From the NCBI GenBank assembly GCA_963833835.1, contig CAWHZI010000016.1:682001-746000 (forward strand): DNA of 64,000 nucleotides, written 5' to 3'. Below are positions 16,898 to 25,416 of this stretch, piece by piece; within the stretch, counting starts at the first letter, position 1; each line of letters starts with the position of its first letter. Both the position numbers and the translations under genes were made by a program. Under the pieces are notes generated by a model. That model did not search any database, had not been told where the DNA came from, and worked only from the letters and a program-made list of their open reading frames with translations. The stretch comes from Bog-532 sp963833835 (GTDB taxonomy: Bacteria > Actinomycetota > Actinomycetes > Streptosporangiales > Streptosporangiaceae).

Positions 16898-17311
16898 ATG
16901 CTGTCGATCCGCCGCGAGCTCCACGACAAGATCGTGGCCCACGCCCGCGCCGACCACCCGGACGAGGCCTGCGGGGTCATCGCAGGGCCGGCCGGCAGCG
17001 ACCACCCGGAACGGTTCATCCCGATGATGAACGCGGAGCGGTCCCCGACGTTCTACCGGTTCGACTCGATGGAGCAGTTCCAGGTGTGGAAGGAGATGGA
17101 CGAGCGGGACGAGGAACCGGTCGTCATCTACCACTCGCACACCGCGACCGAGGCCTACCCGTCCCGGACCGACGTCTCCTACGCCAGCGAGCCGGGCGCG
17201 CACTACGTGCTGGTCTCCACCCGCGACCCGGACACCACCGACTTCCGCTCCTACCGGATCACCGGCGAGGTGATCACCGAGGAGCCGGTGGAGATCACCG
17301 GCGTGGAATGA
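16898..17311 (+). CDS. mec: Mec/JAMM metallopeptidase (CysO-cysteine peptidase)
   Basis: A 137-residue JAB1/MPN+ zinc peptidase. The catalytic set is complete: Glu23 (DEACG), the HSH pair at 79-81, Ser89 and Asp92 (HSHTATEAYPSRTD). Mycobacterial Mec releases cysteine from the CysO-cysteine adduct made by CysM. The same three genes follow one another here in the same order, supporting that role. The downstream CysO ends in two residues beyond the Gly-Gly, so this peptidase may also have to trim the carrier before use. That is inference. Confidence 0.92.
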   Translation: MLSIRRELHDKIVAHARADHPDEACGVIAGPAGSDHPERFIPMMNAERSPTFYRFDSMEQFQVWKEMDERDEEPVVIYHSHTATEAYPSRTDVSYASEPGAHYVLVSTRDPDTTDFRSYRITGEVITEEPVEITGVE

Positions 17312-17392
17312 TCCCGGCAGGCCCCGGGTTGGACGCTAGGGGGTCAAACCCCGCCTTGCACCTGCACCGAATTTGCACACTATGGAGTGTTG

Positions 17393-17671
17393 ATGGCCAT
17401 CGACGTTCGTATCCCGACGATCCTGCGCACCTACACGGACGGCGCCAAGCAGGTAGAGGGCAAGGGCGCCACGCTGGGCGAGCTCATCGATGACATTGAC
17501 GCCAGCCACACCGGGCTCAAGGAGCGGCTGATCGCCGACGGCGGGCTGCGCCGCTTCGTGAACGTGTACCTGAACGACGAGGACGTGCGCTTCCTCGGCG
17601 GCCTGGAGACGCCGGTCAAGGACGGCGACACCGTCACGGTGCTCCCCGCGGTCGCCGGAGGCGCGGCCTGA
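17393..17671 (+). CDS. cysO: Ubiquitin-like sulfur carrier CysO (MoaD/ThiS family)
   Basis: A 92-residue beta-grasp protein that, as a C-terminal thiocarboxylate, donates sulfur to CysM for cysteine synthesis. It shows VRIPTILRTYTDG, a central helix (TLGELIDDI), VNVYLNDEDVRFLGG and the terminal VLPAVAGG. Two extra alanines follow the Gly89-Gly90 pair. GG must be terminal for adenylation, so processing, perhaps by Mec, is implied. I chose the ATG with GGAG five bases upstream; GTG and TTG codons just before it are also in frame. An 81-base gap after mec may hold its own promoter. Confidence 0.93.
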   Translation: MAIDVRIPTILRTYTDGAKQVEGKGATLGELIDDIDASHTGLKERLIADGGLRRFVNVYLNDEDVRFLGGLETPVKDGDTVTVLPAVAGGAA

Positions 17672-17684
17672 GGGCCAGCTGATC

Positions 17685-18632
17685 ATGCGTTACGACTCGT
17701 TGCTGGATTCGGTCGGCCGGACCCCGCTGGTCGGCCTGCCCCGGCTCTCGCCGGGACCTGACGTCCGGCTCTGGGCCAAGCTCGAGGACCGCAACCCGAC
17801 CGGCTCGGTCAAGGACCGGGCCGCGTTCTACATGGTGGCGCAGGCGGAGAAGGACGGCCTGCTCCATCCCGGCTCGGTCATCCTGGAGCCCACCTCGGGC
17901 AACACCGGTATCTCCCTGGCCATGGTGGCCAAGCTGCGTGGTTACCAGCTGACCGTGGTCATGCCGGAGAACACCTCGGCCGAGCGGCGCCAGCTGCTGC
18001 AGATGTACGGGGCCACGATCATCTCCTCGCCCGCGGCCGGCGGCTCGAACGAGGCGGTCCGGGTGGCCAAGCGCATCGCGGAGGAGCATCCGGACTGGGT
18101 CATGCTCTACCAGTACGGCAACGAGGCCAACGCCCGCGCCCACTACGAGACCACCGGGCCCGAGCTATTGAGCGACCTGCCCGAGATCACGCACTTCGTG
18201 GCCGGGCTGGGCACCACCGGCACGCTGATGGGGACCGGCCGGTTCCTGCGCGAGCACGTGCCCGGCGTCAAGATCGTGGCGGCCGAGCCCCGGTACGGGG
18301 AGCTGGTCTACGGGCTGCGCAACGTGGACGAGGGCTTCGTCCCCGAGCTCTACGACGAGTCGGTGCTGACCACCCGGTTCTCGGTCTCCTCGGCTGATGC
18401 GCTGTCCGCCACCCGTGACCTGCTCGACGCGGAGGGCATCTTCGCCGGCATCTCCGCGGGCTGTGCGCTGCACGCGGCCCGGGCCCTGGGGGTCAAGGCC
18501 GCCGACGCGGGGGAGCGGGCCGACATCGCGCTGATCGTGGCCGACGGCGGCTGGAAGTACCTGTCCACCGGCGCCTACGACGGCACGCTCGCGGATGCTG
18601 AGGGCAGGCTCGAAGGCCAGCTCTGGGCCTGA
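17685..18632 (+). CDS. cysM: Cysteine synthase CysM (CysO/O-phosphoserine type)
   Basis: A 315-residue PLP enzyme of the beta-family. The PLP lysine is Lys43 (NPTGSVKDRAA). The phosphate-binding loop is LEPTSGNTGISLAM and the glycine-rich GLGTTGTLMGTGR follows, so all active-site parts are present. Its position right after mec and cysO marks it as the mycobacterial-type CysM, which uses O-phosphoserine and CysO thiocarboxylate rather than O-acetylserine and sulfide. The C-terminus GQLWA is close to that family's lid-forming tail. It starts 13 bases after cysO, so they are one operon. Confidence 0.94.
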   Translation: MRYDSLLDSVGRTPLVGLPRLSPGPDVRLWAKLEDRNPTGSVKDRAAFYMVAQAEKDGLLHPGSVILEPTSGNTGISLAMVAKLRGYQLTVVMPENTSAERRQLLQMYGATIISSPAAGGSNEAVRVAKRIAEEHPDWVMLYQYGNEANARAHYETTGPELLSDLPEITHFVAGLGTTGTLMGTGRFLREHVPGVKIVAAEPRYGELVYGLRNVDEGFVPELYDESVLTTRFSVSSADALSATRDLLDAEGIFAGISAGCALHAARALGVKAADAGERADIALIVADGGWKYLSTGAYDGTLADAEGRLEGQLWA

Positions 18633-18643
18633 TCGCAAACACC

Positions 18644-18668
18644 GGGGGCCCCGGGCCGGGCCCCCCTT
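18644..18668 (+). terminator. Strong GC hairpin after cysM
   Basis: A perfect 8-base stem (GGGGGCCC at 18644-18651, GGGCCCCC at 18658-18665) with a six-base loop is followed by CTTAT rather than a proper T-tract. It lies in the 47-base gap between cysM and the MBL gene and could attenuate readthrough. It also sits where the MBL ribosome-binding site should be. Confidence 0.4.
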
Positions 18669-18679
18669 ATGCTGCTGGG

Positions 18680-19468
18680 ATGCGGCTGACCATCATCGGG
18701 TGCTCGGGCAGTTTCCCCGGCCCGGAAAGCCCCGCGTCCAGCTATCTGCTGGAGGCGGAGGGCTTCCGGCTCGTGCTCGATCTGGGCAGCGGCGCGCTGG
18801 GCGTGCTGCAACGGCACGCGGACCTGTACGACATCGACGCGGTCGCCCTGAGCCACCTGCACGCCGACCACTGCCTGGACATGTGCGGATACTGGGTCGC
18901 CCGCCGCTACGCCCCCGGCGGCCCGCAGCCCGCGCTCCCGGTGCACGCGCCCGACGGGGCGGCGCAGCGGCTCACCCTGGCCTACGGGCCCGAGGCGGCG
19001 GCGGGCCGGTCCGCGGGCCCGGGCATGGCCGAGGCGTTCACCTTCCACTCGCTGGCTCCGGGTACCCGGTCGATCGGCCCGTTCCAGGTCACCACCGCGC
19101 GGATGAACCACCCCGTCGAGACCTACGGCTTCCGCTTCGAGCATGGCGGCCGGGCGCTGGCCTACTCGGCCGACACCGGGCCCAGCGAGGCCCTGATCGA
19201 CCTGGCCCGGGACGCCGACCTGCTGCTGTGCGAGGCCTCCTTTCTGGACGCCCCCGATCTGCCGCCCAACCTGCACCTGACCGGCCGTCAGGCGGGCCAG
19301 CACGCGGCCCGGGCCGGGGCCCGGCACCTGGTCCTGACCCATATCGCGCCCGGGACCGACAAGCAGCGCTCGTTCGCCGAGGCCCGCGAGGTGTACGCCG
19401 GCCCCTTGTCGCTGGCCGCGTCCGGCCAGACCTTCGAGCTCGCCCCGTCGGGCCCGCTCCCGCTCTAG
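18680..19468 (+). CDS. MBL-fold metallohydrolase (Rv1339-like)
   Basis: A 262-residue metallo-beta-lactamase-fold hydrolase. The metal motif HLHADH is at 59-64, with further ligands in RMNHPVE, SADTGPS and LTHIAPG. It lies between cysM and rph, exactly where mycobacteria carry Rv1339, reported as an atypical class II cyclic-nucleotide phosphodiesterase; sequence layout is compatible with that or with RNase Z-like hydrolysis. Adding cAMP turnover is inference from position. The 3' end, including the TAG stop, is repeated as a 23-base tandem duplication. Confidence 0.88.
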   Translation: MRLTIIGCSGSFPGPESPASSYLLEAEGFRLVLDLGSGALGVLQRHADLYDIDAVALSHLHADHCLDMCGYWVARRYAPGGPQPALPVHAPDGAAQRLTLAYGPEAAAGRSAGPGMAEAFTFHSLAPGTRSIGPFQVTTARMNHPVETYGFRFEHGGRALAYSADTGPSEALIDLARDADLLLCEASFLDAPDLPPNLHLTGRQAGQHAARAGARHLVLTHIAPGTDKQRSFAEAREVYAGPLSLAASGQTFELAPSGPLPL

Positions 19469-19505
19469 CCCCGGTCTCGCTTCCGCTCTAGCCTCGGTCT
19501 CGCTC
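19460..19505. repeat. 23-base tandem duplication over the MBL stop codon
   Basis: Two copies (19460-19482 and 19483-19505) of a 23-base unit beginning CCGCTCTAG and ending GGTCTCGCT differ at two or three positions. The first contains the last codons and the TAG stop of the MBL gene; the second is a non-coding duplicate of the gene end. Confidence 0.7.
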
Positions 19506-19533
19506 CCTTTCCATCCTCGATAGTCTGGCGGGC

Positions 19534-20259
19534 ATGGCCCGACCCGACGGACGTTCCGCGACCGACCTGCGCCCGGTGAAGCTGACCCGGGGCTGGCTTG
19601 ACCACGCCGAAGGCTCAGTACTGGTGGAGTTCGGCGCCACCCGCGTGCTGTGCGCGGCCAGCGTCCAGGAGGACGTGCCGCGCTGGCGCCGGGGCAGCGG
19701 CCTCGGCTGGGTGACGGCCGAGTACGCGATGCTGCCGCGCGCGACCAACACCCGCAACGACCGCGAGTCGGTCAAGGGCCGCATCGGCGGCCGCACGCAC
19801 GAGATCTCCCGGCTGGTGGGCCGGGCCCTGCGCGCCAGCGTGGACTACAAGGCGCTGGGCGAGAACACCATCGTCATCGACTGCGACGTGCTGCAGGCCG
19901 ACGGAGGCACCCGGACCGCGGCCATCACCGGCGGTTACGTCGCGCTGGCCGACGCGGTGTCCTATCTGCGCGGCCGGAAGCGGCTGCCCGGCGACCCCCT
20001 GGTCACCTCGGTGGCCGCGGTCAGCGTGGGCATCATCGACGGCGAGCCGCGGCTGGACCTGAACTACGCCGAGGACAGCACAGCCGAGACCGACCTGAAC
20101 GTGGTCTGCACCGGCGAGGGCGACTTCGTCGAGGTGCAGGGCACCGCGGAGCGCGAGCCGCTCCGCCGCGATCAGCTGAACCAGCTGCTCGATCTGGCCG
20201 TAGCCGGTTGCGGTGAGCTGACCAGCCTGCAGCTCGCTGCCCTCTCCCGGTCCCTTTGA
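19534..20259 (+). CDS. rph: Ribonuclease PH
   Basis: A 241-residue 3'-to-5' phosphorolytic exoribonuclease that trims tRNA precursors. The family start RPDGRSATDLRPVKLTRGW, the RNase PH loop with LPRATNTRNDRESVKGRIGGRTHEISRLVGRALRA in consecutive segments, and CDVLQADGGTRTAAITG with LDLNYAEDS are all intact. Length matches bacterial Rph. It lies upstream of rdgB with a 29-base gap, the usual actinobacterial rph-rdgB pair. Confidence 0.96.
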   Translation: MARPDGRSATDLRPVKLTRGWLDHAEGSVLVEFGATRVLCAASVQEDVPRWRRGSGLGWVTAEYAMLPRATNTRNDRESVKGRIGGRTHEISRLVGRALRASVDYKALGENTIVIDCDVLQADGGTRTAAITGGYVALADAVSYLRGRKRLPGDPLVTSVAAVSVGIIDGEPRLDLNYAEDSTAETDLNVVCTGEGDFVEVQGTAEREPLRRDQLNQLLDLAVAGCGELTSLQLAALSRSL

Positions 20260-20288
20260 TTTTTAACAAGGTCTCTTGGGGTTCCCGT

Positions 20289-20906
20289 ATGACTGATCGG
20301 CTCGTGCTGGCCACGCACAACGCGGCCAAGGTGGTCGAGCTGCGCCGGATCCTGGTCGCGGCGGCCGTCCCGGTCACCCTGTCCGGTCTGGACGAGTTCC
20401 CCGGCGCGCCGGAAGTGGCCGAGACCGGCCTCACCTTCGCCGAGAATGCGCTGCTCAAGGCCCGGGCCATCGCCGCCTTCACCGGCCTGCCCGCGGTCTC
20501 CGACGACTCCGGCCTGTGCGTGCAGGTGCTGAACGGCATGCCAGGGATCTTCTCCGCCCGCTGGGCCGGGCGGCACGGCGACGACCCGGCCAACCTGGCC
20601 CTGCTGCTGGCCCAGATCGCCGACATCGCCGAGCCGAACCGGGTCGCGCACTTCGCCTGCGCCGCGGCGCTGGCCCTGCCGGACGGCCGCGAAGGGGTGG
20701 CCGAAGGCCGCCTGGACGGGTCGCTCACTCCTGCCCCGCGCGGCAGCAACGGCTTCGGCTACGACCCGATCTTCGTCCCGGACGGCGGCGCGCAGACCAC
20801 GGCCGAGCTGACCCCGGAGGCCAAGGACGAGATCAGCCACCGCGGCCGCGCCTTCCGGGCCCTGGTCCCGGTGGTCACGGCCGAGCTGGGCCTGACCCTC
20901 GCCTAG
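20289..20906 (+). CDS. rdgB: RdgB/HAM1 non-canonical purine NTP pyrophosphatase
   Basis: A 205-residue house-cleaning enzyme hydrolysing (d)ITP and XTP to the monophosphate. LATHNAAKVVELRRIL at the start, the SDDSGL catalytic loop at about 70-76, SARWAG and GFGYDPIF are all present. I prefer the ATG giving MTDRLVLATHN; an upstream in-frame start overlapping the rph stop is less likely. Its stop overlaps the 3' end of the opposite-strand lipoprotein gene by four bases. Confidence 0.95.
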   Translation: MTDRLVLATHNAAKVVELRRILVAAAVPVTLSGLDEFPGAPEVAETGLTFAENALLKARAIAAFTGLPAVSDDSGLCVQVLNGMPGIFSARWAGRHGDDPANLALLLAQIADIAEPNRVAHFACAAALALPDGREGVAEGRLDGSLTPAPRGSNGFGYDPIFVPDGGAQTTAELTPEAKDEISHRGRAFRALVPVVTAELGLTLA

Positions 20907-21871
20907 GAACTGGTCGAGCCGGAGCCGGAGCCGGAGCCGCTGGAACCGCCCAGGTCACCGGCGGGCAGGGTGGCGATCTGGGCTGCGGGCGGCACCGACG
21001 CGGTGACCGGCTGGTTGACCGACGTCACCACGATCGTCGAGGCCACCGACTCGCTGCTGCCCTTGGCCGTAGTGACGATCTTGCGCACCTGCTGCTGGCC
21101 GTCCAGCCAGACGGTGAAGTGCTCGGTGGTCAGGCCCAGCGTCTTGAGCTGGGCCGCGATCTGGCTACGGGCCGTCACCGGCAGCTTGGCCAGGCCTGCC
21201 GTGACCGGGTAGGTGCCGGTGTACCCGGTGGTGGGCACTCCGTTGATGGTGGCCGTCCCCACCTTCTGCACGTTGGTCGAGCTGGCCAGCATCTGGGCCT
21301 GCACCAGCGGGTCGCTGCTGCCGTTCTGCAGCAGCTGGCTGAAGCTGCCCCCGGACAGCTTGGACAGGTCAGACGCCGGGATCTCGATCCACGGCTTGCC
21401 CAGCTGCTGGGTCAGCGGGGCCATCTTGAGGTAGACCCCGGTGCCGTTGACGATCTCCTGGATGCCGCCCCGGACCGCCTGCCCCTGCACGGTGACCGAC
21501 CCGAAGTCGGCCACGGCCAGCGGGTTCGCCCCGGTCTGCTGCTTCAGCGTGCCGGAGATCGTGGTGCTGGCCGTCCCGGTGGTCTGCACGTTCACGTCGG
21601 CCGCGAACGAGGTCGCCTTCCCGGCCTGCTGGGCCGCCTGCCGGATGGCCCCGGCCGCACTGACCGACCCGCCTCCGCCCGAGCCCGCCGTCGCGCCAGT
21701 CCCGGACGACGCGCTGGCCCCAGAGCTCACCTTGGCCCCAGACGACGCAGTACTCGCGGAGCCCGCGGCGTGCCCCGCCGCCGAACATCCCGCCACCGCC
21801 AGCGCCCCGGCCGTAACCGCGATGGCTCCCCAGCAAGCCTTCCGCGACGTCCCCCGTTGCTGCGGCATCAT
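20903..21871 (-). CDS. LppX/LprAFG-like lipoprotein
   Basis: A 322-residue lipoprotein. The signal peptide ends in a lipobox LAVAGC with Cys29 as the lipidated residue. A Ser/Gly/Ala-rich linker follows (about 30-75), then a beta-rich domain with VNVQTTGTAS, GIQEIVNGTGVYLK and FTVWLDGQQQVRKIV segments typical of LprG/LppX-type or DUF1396-like carriers. These are thought to bind lipids or lipoglycans at the cell surface. I chose the first of two adjacent ATGs, with GGAGG six bases upstream. The tail is a Gly/Ser repeat. Confidence 0.85.
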   Translation of the reverse strand: MMPQQRGTSRKACWGAIAVTAGALAVAGCSAAGHAAGSASTASSGAKVSSGASASSGTGATAGSGGGGSVSAAGAIRQAAQQAGKATSFAADVNVQTTGTASTTISGTLKQQTGANPLAVADFGSVTVQGQAVRGGIQEIVNGTGVYLKMAPLTQQLGKPWIEIPASDLSKLSGGSFSQLLQNGSSDPLVQAQMLASSTNVQKVGTATINGVPTTGYTGTYPVTAGLAKLPVTARSQIAAQLKTLGLTTEHFTVWLDGQQQVRKIVTTAKGSSESVASTIVVTSVNQPVTASVPPAAQIATLPAGDLGGSSGSGSGSGSTSS

Positions 21872-22067
21872 GCGTAACCTCCAGGCCTGTGTCACGTTCC
21901 GGCGCGTTTCCAACGTTGCGGCGCCTTCCATACCCGGAGCATCTATATCAAACAATCTCGCCCGTCCCGGGCCGAACGGCCTGGCCGCCCCGGCGAGCCG
22001 GGAGCGATAACGTTAGAGCAGCACGGCCCATGAGATGGCAGGGCCGGTGAGATCCCAGGGAGTGCAC

Positions 22068-22541
22068 GTGAGCGAGCAGCGGCTGACCCCAGGCGACCAG
22101 GCGCCGGATTTCACCCTGCCGGACGCCGACGGCAACCCGGTCAGCCTGTCCTCTTACCGCGGCCGGCAGGTCATCGTCTACTTCTACCCGGCCGCCATGA
22201 CGCCCGGCTGCACCAAGGAAGCCTGCGACTTCCGTGACCGCCAGCCCGACCTGGCCGGCGCCGACACCGCGGTGCTGGGCATCTCCCCGGACAAGCCGGA
22301 GAAGCTGGCCAAGTTCCGCGACAAGGAGAAGCTCACCTTCCCGCTGCTGTCCGACCCGGACCACGCGGTCGAAGAGGCCTACGGCGCCTACGGCGAGAAG
22401 ATGATGTACGGCAAGAAGAGCGTGGGCGTCATCCGCTCCACGTTCGTGATCGACGCTGACGGCAAGGTGGCCCAGGCCCAGTACGGCGTCAAGGCCACCG
22501 GCCACGTCGAACGCCTCTTGCGAGACCTCCTCCCCCAGTAG
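22068..22541 (+). CDS. bcp: Thioredoxin-dependent peroxiredoxin, Bcp/PrxQ type
   Basis: A 157-residue peroxiredoxin that reduces peroxides using thioredoxin. The peroxidatic Cys is at 48 in YPAAMTPGCTKEACDF, with the resolving Cys five residues on at 53, the PrxQ pattern. QAPDFTLPDADG and GVIRSTFVIDADGKV are further family marks. I chose the GTG with CAGGGAG five bases upstream, although in-frame GTG/ATG codons precede it. The gene ends ten bases before tRNA-Leu. Confidence 0.94.
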   Translation: MSEQRLTPGDQAPDFTLPDADGNPVSLSSYRGRQVIVYFYPAAMTPGCTKEACDFRDRQPDLAGADTAVLGISPDKPEKLAKFRDKEKLTFPLLSDPDHAVEEAYGAYGEKMMYGKKSVGVIRSTFVIDADGKVAQAQYGVKATGHVERLLRDLLPQ

Positions 22542-22551
22542 CCCCACCCCG

Positions 22552-22634
22552 GCGGGCGTGGCGAAATGGCATACGCGCCAGGTTTAGGTCCTGGTGGTGG
22601 AAACACCGTGGGGGTTCAAGTCCCCCCGCCCGCA
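22552..22634 (+). tRNA. tRNA-Leu (UAG)
   Basis: An 83-base tRNA. The acceptor stem GCGGGCG pairs with CGCCCGC at 22627-22633, with discriminator A at 22634. The D-arm, the anticodon stem CCAGG/CCTGG with anticodon TAG at 22585-22587, a long class II variable arm and the T-arm GGGGG-TTCAAGT-CCCCC are all visible. The class II variable arm and the UAG anticodon identify leucine. CCA is not encoded in full. Confidence 0.95.
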
Positions 22635-22824
22635 CCCATCCCTCTCTCTCCCTTCCGCTCCCCCCGCGGGCCGCGCCGCCCACGCCAGCCGCGCCTGGCC
22701 CCTCTGCTCGCGCCCGGCATCCGTCTTCCGCCGATCATCCAGCTGGCCGTCCGGCGTCCACGCCGGTTTTGTCGGACCCTCCCTCTATTATCGAACTAGC
22801 GATCGAATCAGGGAGGTGACCCGG

Positions 22825-24703
22825 ATGAGCGCCCAACCGTTAGACGCGGCCGACGCGCTGGCCATGACCCAGGCCGGGTTGTCTCTCCTGGCCACCTGCG
22901 AGGCGGCGCAGCTGTCGGTCGACGCCCAGGCTGAGGTCCTGACCGGCCTGGAGCAGGCCGAGGCGCGCCTGACCGCCGCGCGGTCCGCGGTACTGGCCGC
23001 GTTCTCCACCGGGCATGGCTATGAGGCCGATGGCCAGTTCGGCCCTAAGCCGTGGCTGCGAGCGTTCACCCGGATCACCCAGGGTGCCGCAGCCGGGACG
23101 ATGGCCTGGATGCGGCGCCTGCAGGCTCATCCGCTGGTCGCGGCCGCACTGGCCGCTGCGGCCATCACCGCCTCGTGGGGCCGGGAGATCTGTGCCTGGA
23201 CCGATCGGCTGCCATCCGGCCTCATCCAGGACGCCGACGCGATCCTGCTGGCGGCCGCTGCCGGAGGCGCTGACCTGTCGGACCTGGCCCTGCTGGCCGC
23301 CGAGATGATCGAGCGGTCAGCCGTTCCCGATAGCGACGACGGCGGTTTCGGCGACCGGGCCTTGTGGCTGGAGACGACGCTGGCTGGGGCCGGACGGCTG
23401 ACCGGAGACCTGACGCCAGGCTGCGCCGCGGCGCTGACCGCCGTCCTCGAGGCGCTGGGGGATAAGGCGGGCCCAGAGGACACCCGGAGCCTGACCCAGC
23501 GGCACCACGATGCGCTGGAGGAGGCCTGCCACCGGCTGATCGCCGCGAATCTGGTGCCCGGCCGCGACGGCCAGCCCCTGCACCTGTACGCCCACGTGGA
23601 CCTGCCGTCCCTGGCCGCCGCGGGGTCGGCTGCGGGTGGTTCCCGGCTGGAGTCCCGCTGGTCCCTGGCCCGCACCGCCGCCGGCCCTGGCGCCTGGTGC
23701 CCGGCCGGCCCGGACCTCGACGCCGCCGCCTGCGACGCGACCGTCATCCCGGTGATCACCAGCCACGTCGACTGGTCCCTGCTGGACGACGTGATCTCCC
23801 TGGCCCTCCCGCCCTGGGCCCAGGCCCACACCCCGCCAGGCGACCTGCCGGCCCCGCCCAGCCCGGACCGAGAGAATTCGGCACCATCAGCACGCAGCCG
23901 CCCAGCCCAGCCCGGCTCGTCCGCAGCCGGTGGCCCGTCGGCGTCCCCGTCCTGGCTCAGCCCCGCGGGTCCCGCGCACTCCTGCGGCTCACCGAGCCCC
24001 GCCGCCCCGGCCAGCCCTACCGGTCCCGCGGCCGGCGATGACCCGGCAAGCCCCGGCCACCCCCGCGGTCTCGGCCACCCTCCACGCCCAGTCGGCCCCA
24101 CCGGTCGCGCCAGCCCCACCTGTCCCGCGGCCGACACCGATCCAGCGACCCCCGGCCACCGGCCCAGCCCCGGCCACCCGCCCGGACCCGAGTCACCCAC
24201 CCGGAACCGCCGGTTCAACTGGCCGCGCCAGCCCCACCAGCCCCGCCGACCTCCTCACCCCCGAGGTCAGCGAGCGCCTGCGTCAGCTGGTGATCCAGCA
24301 CGCCACCGGCCTCCTGTCCGGCCCGGCCGGCCTGGCCGCCCAGCTCCGCACCCGCACCCTGGGCCGCCCCTTCACCGGGCGCAGCCAGCCCCTGGACCTC
24401 GGCACCCCCACCCCGATCATCCCGCCGCACCTGAGACGGGCCGTGACCCTGCGCGACCAGCACTGCCAGTTCCCCGGCTGCACCCAGCCACCCGCGGTCT
24501 GCCAGATCCATCACCTGACACGCCGAGCCGACGGCGGCCCCACCAGCCTGGGCAACCTGGCCCTGCTGTGCCGGTTCCACCACCTGACCGTCATCCATCG
24601 CTGGGCCTGGACGCTTACCTGCCACGCCGACGGCACGACCACCGCCGTCAGCCCCGACGGGCGCACCCTGCACAGCCACAGCCCGCCCTGCCGCGCCGCC
24701 TGA
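22825..24703 (+). pseudogene. Frameshifted DUF222-HNH endonuclease
   Basis: The N-terminal frame from ATG 22825 (GGGAGGTGA ribosome-binding site upstream) encodes a DUF222 domain through about 23,820, ending near HVDWSLLDDVISLALPPWA, then a Pro/Ala-rich linker. The C-terminal HNH nuclease domain (CQFPGCTQPPAVCQIHHLTRRA with LGNLALLCRFHH) lies one frame on and ends at 24703. DUF222-HNH proteins are normally one chain, so a single-base frameshift is inferred in the linker. Third-position G/C bias favours the first frame up to about 24,000 and the second from about 24,060; a CCCCC run at 24060-24064 is a candidate site. These genes are numerous in actinobacteria and of uncertain role. Either the gene is broken or the base call is wrong. 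Confidence 0.75.
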
Positions 24704-24706
24704 CGA

Positions 24707-25288
24707 TCAGGGGCCAGGCGGGCCGGCGGCGATGAGCCCGGTGAGGATGACGTCGATCTCCCAGCGCAGACGCTGGCGATGGGCTTCGGAGTTGACCGTC
24801 GGCACCCGGTCCAGGGCGGCGCCGGTGACGAACAGGCCGAGCAGGTCGAGGGCGGCCGGGATGGTGGCCTCGCCGAGGCCGCCTTCGGCCAGGAGGGCAT
24901 GGACTCGTTCGGTTACCGCGATCGCGTTTGGCCCGGACGGGACGGCGGTGAGCGCGACCCGGGCCAGGCCGCCGTGGCCGCTGGCCGTGCTGATGGACTT
25001 TAGGAGCAGCGAGGTCAGGCGCTCCCGCCAGTCGCCCTCGGGCAGGTTGGCTTCGGCCACGGCCGCCATGGCGTGGTCGAACATGGCATCCAGCAGGTCG
25101 TCCCGGTTCTGGATGTAGACGTAGAGGGCGGACGCCCCGGTCTCGAGTTCGTCGGCCACCCGGCGCATGCTCACCGCGTCCAGGCCCTGCCGGTCGGCCA
25201 CGGCCAGGGCCGCCTCGACGATGGCGGTGCGGCTGAGCGCGGGGCGGATGGGGCCGCCCCGCCGGCTCACCGGCTCGCGAACGCTCAT
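24707..25288 (-). CDS. TetR-family transcriptional repressor
   Basis: A 193-residue TetR regulator. The helix-turn-helix is at about residues 20-65 (TAIVEAALAVADRQGLDAVSMRRVA, then ALYVYIQNRDDLLDAM). A TetR_C-type ligand domain follows (LTSLLLKSISTASGHGG and ATIPAALDLLGLFVTGAA). It is divergent from a 14-helix MFS efflux pump with 128 bases between the starts, containing a perfect palindrome. It probably represses the pump and itself. The inducing drug is unknown. Confidence 0.93.
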   Translation of the reverse strand: MSVREPVSRRGGPIRPALSRTAIVEAALAVADRQGLDAVSMRRVADELETGASALYVYIQNRDDLLDAMFDHAMAAVAEANLPEGDWRERLTSLLLKSISTASGHGGLARVALTAVPSGPNAIAVTERVHALLAEGGLGEATIPAALDLLGLFVTGAALDRVPTVNSEAHRQRLRWEIDVILTGLIAAGPPGP

Positions 25289-25308
25289 GGCCCGATCCTA
25301 TGCGGCCG

Positions 25309-25358
25309 ACGTACATTGGTTCCTAACGTACACTGTTCTCTAGACGAACGACGTTCGT
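25309..25358. promoter_or_regulatory. Probable TetR operators in divergent tetR-MFS spacer
   Basis: A perfect 7+7 palindrome with one central base, ACGAACG-A-CGTTCGT, lies at 25344-25358. Two direct ACGTACA copies lie at 25309-25315 and 25326-25332, 17 bases apart, which could overlap the divergent promoters. A 15-base palindrome between a TetR gene and its divergent target is the classic operator layout. Confidence 0.6.
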
Positions 25359-25416
25359 TACCGTGCCGAGAATCCGGTGCGCGAGACCAGCGCGCCAGAA
25401 GGCGGGAGGAATTCCG

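Noticed and set aside
22825..24703. HNH gene as a homing endonuclease, intein or mobile element
   Set aside because: The DUF222-HNH layout is a common actinobacterial chromosomal family; no terminal repeats, intron boundaries or transposase are seen.
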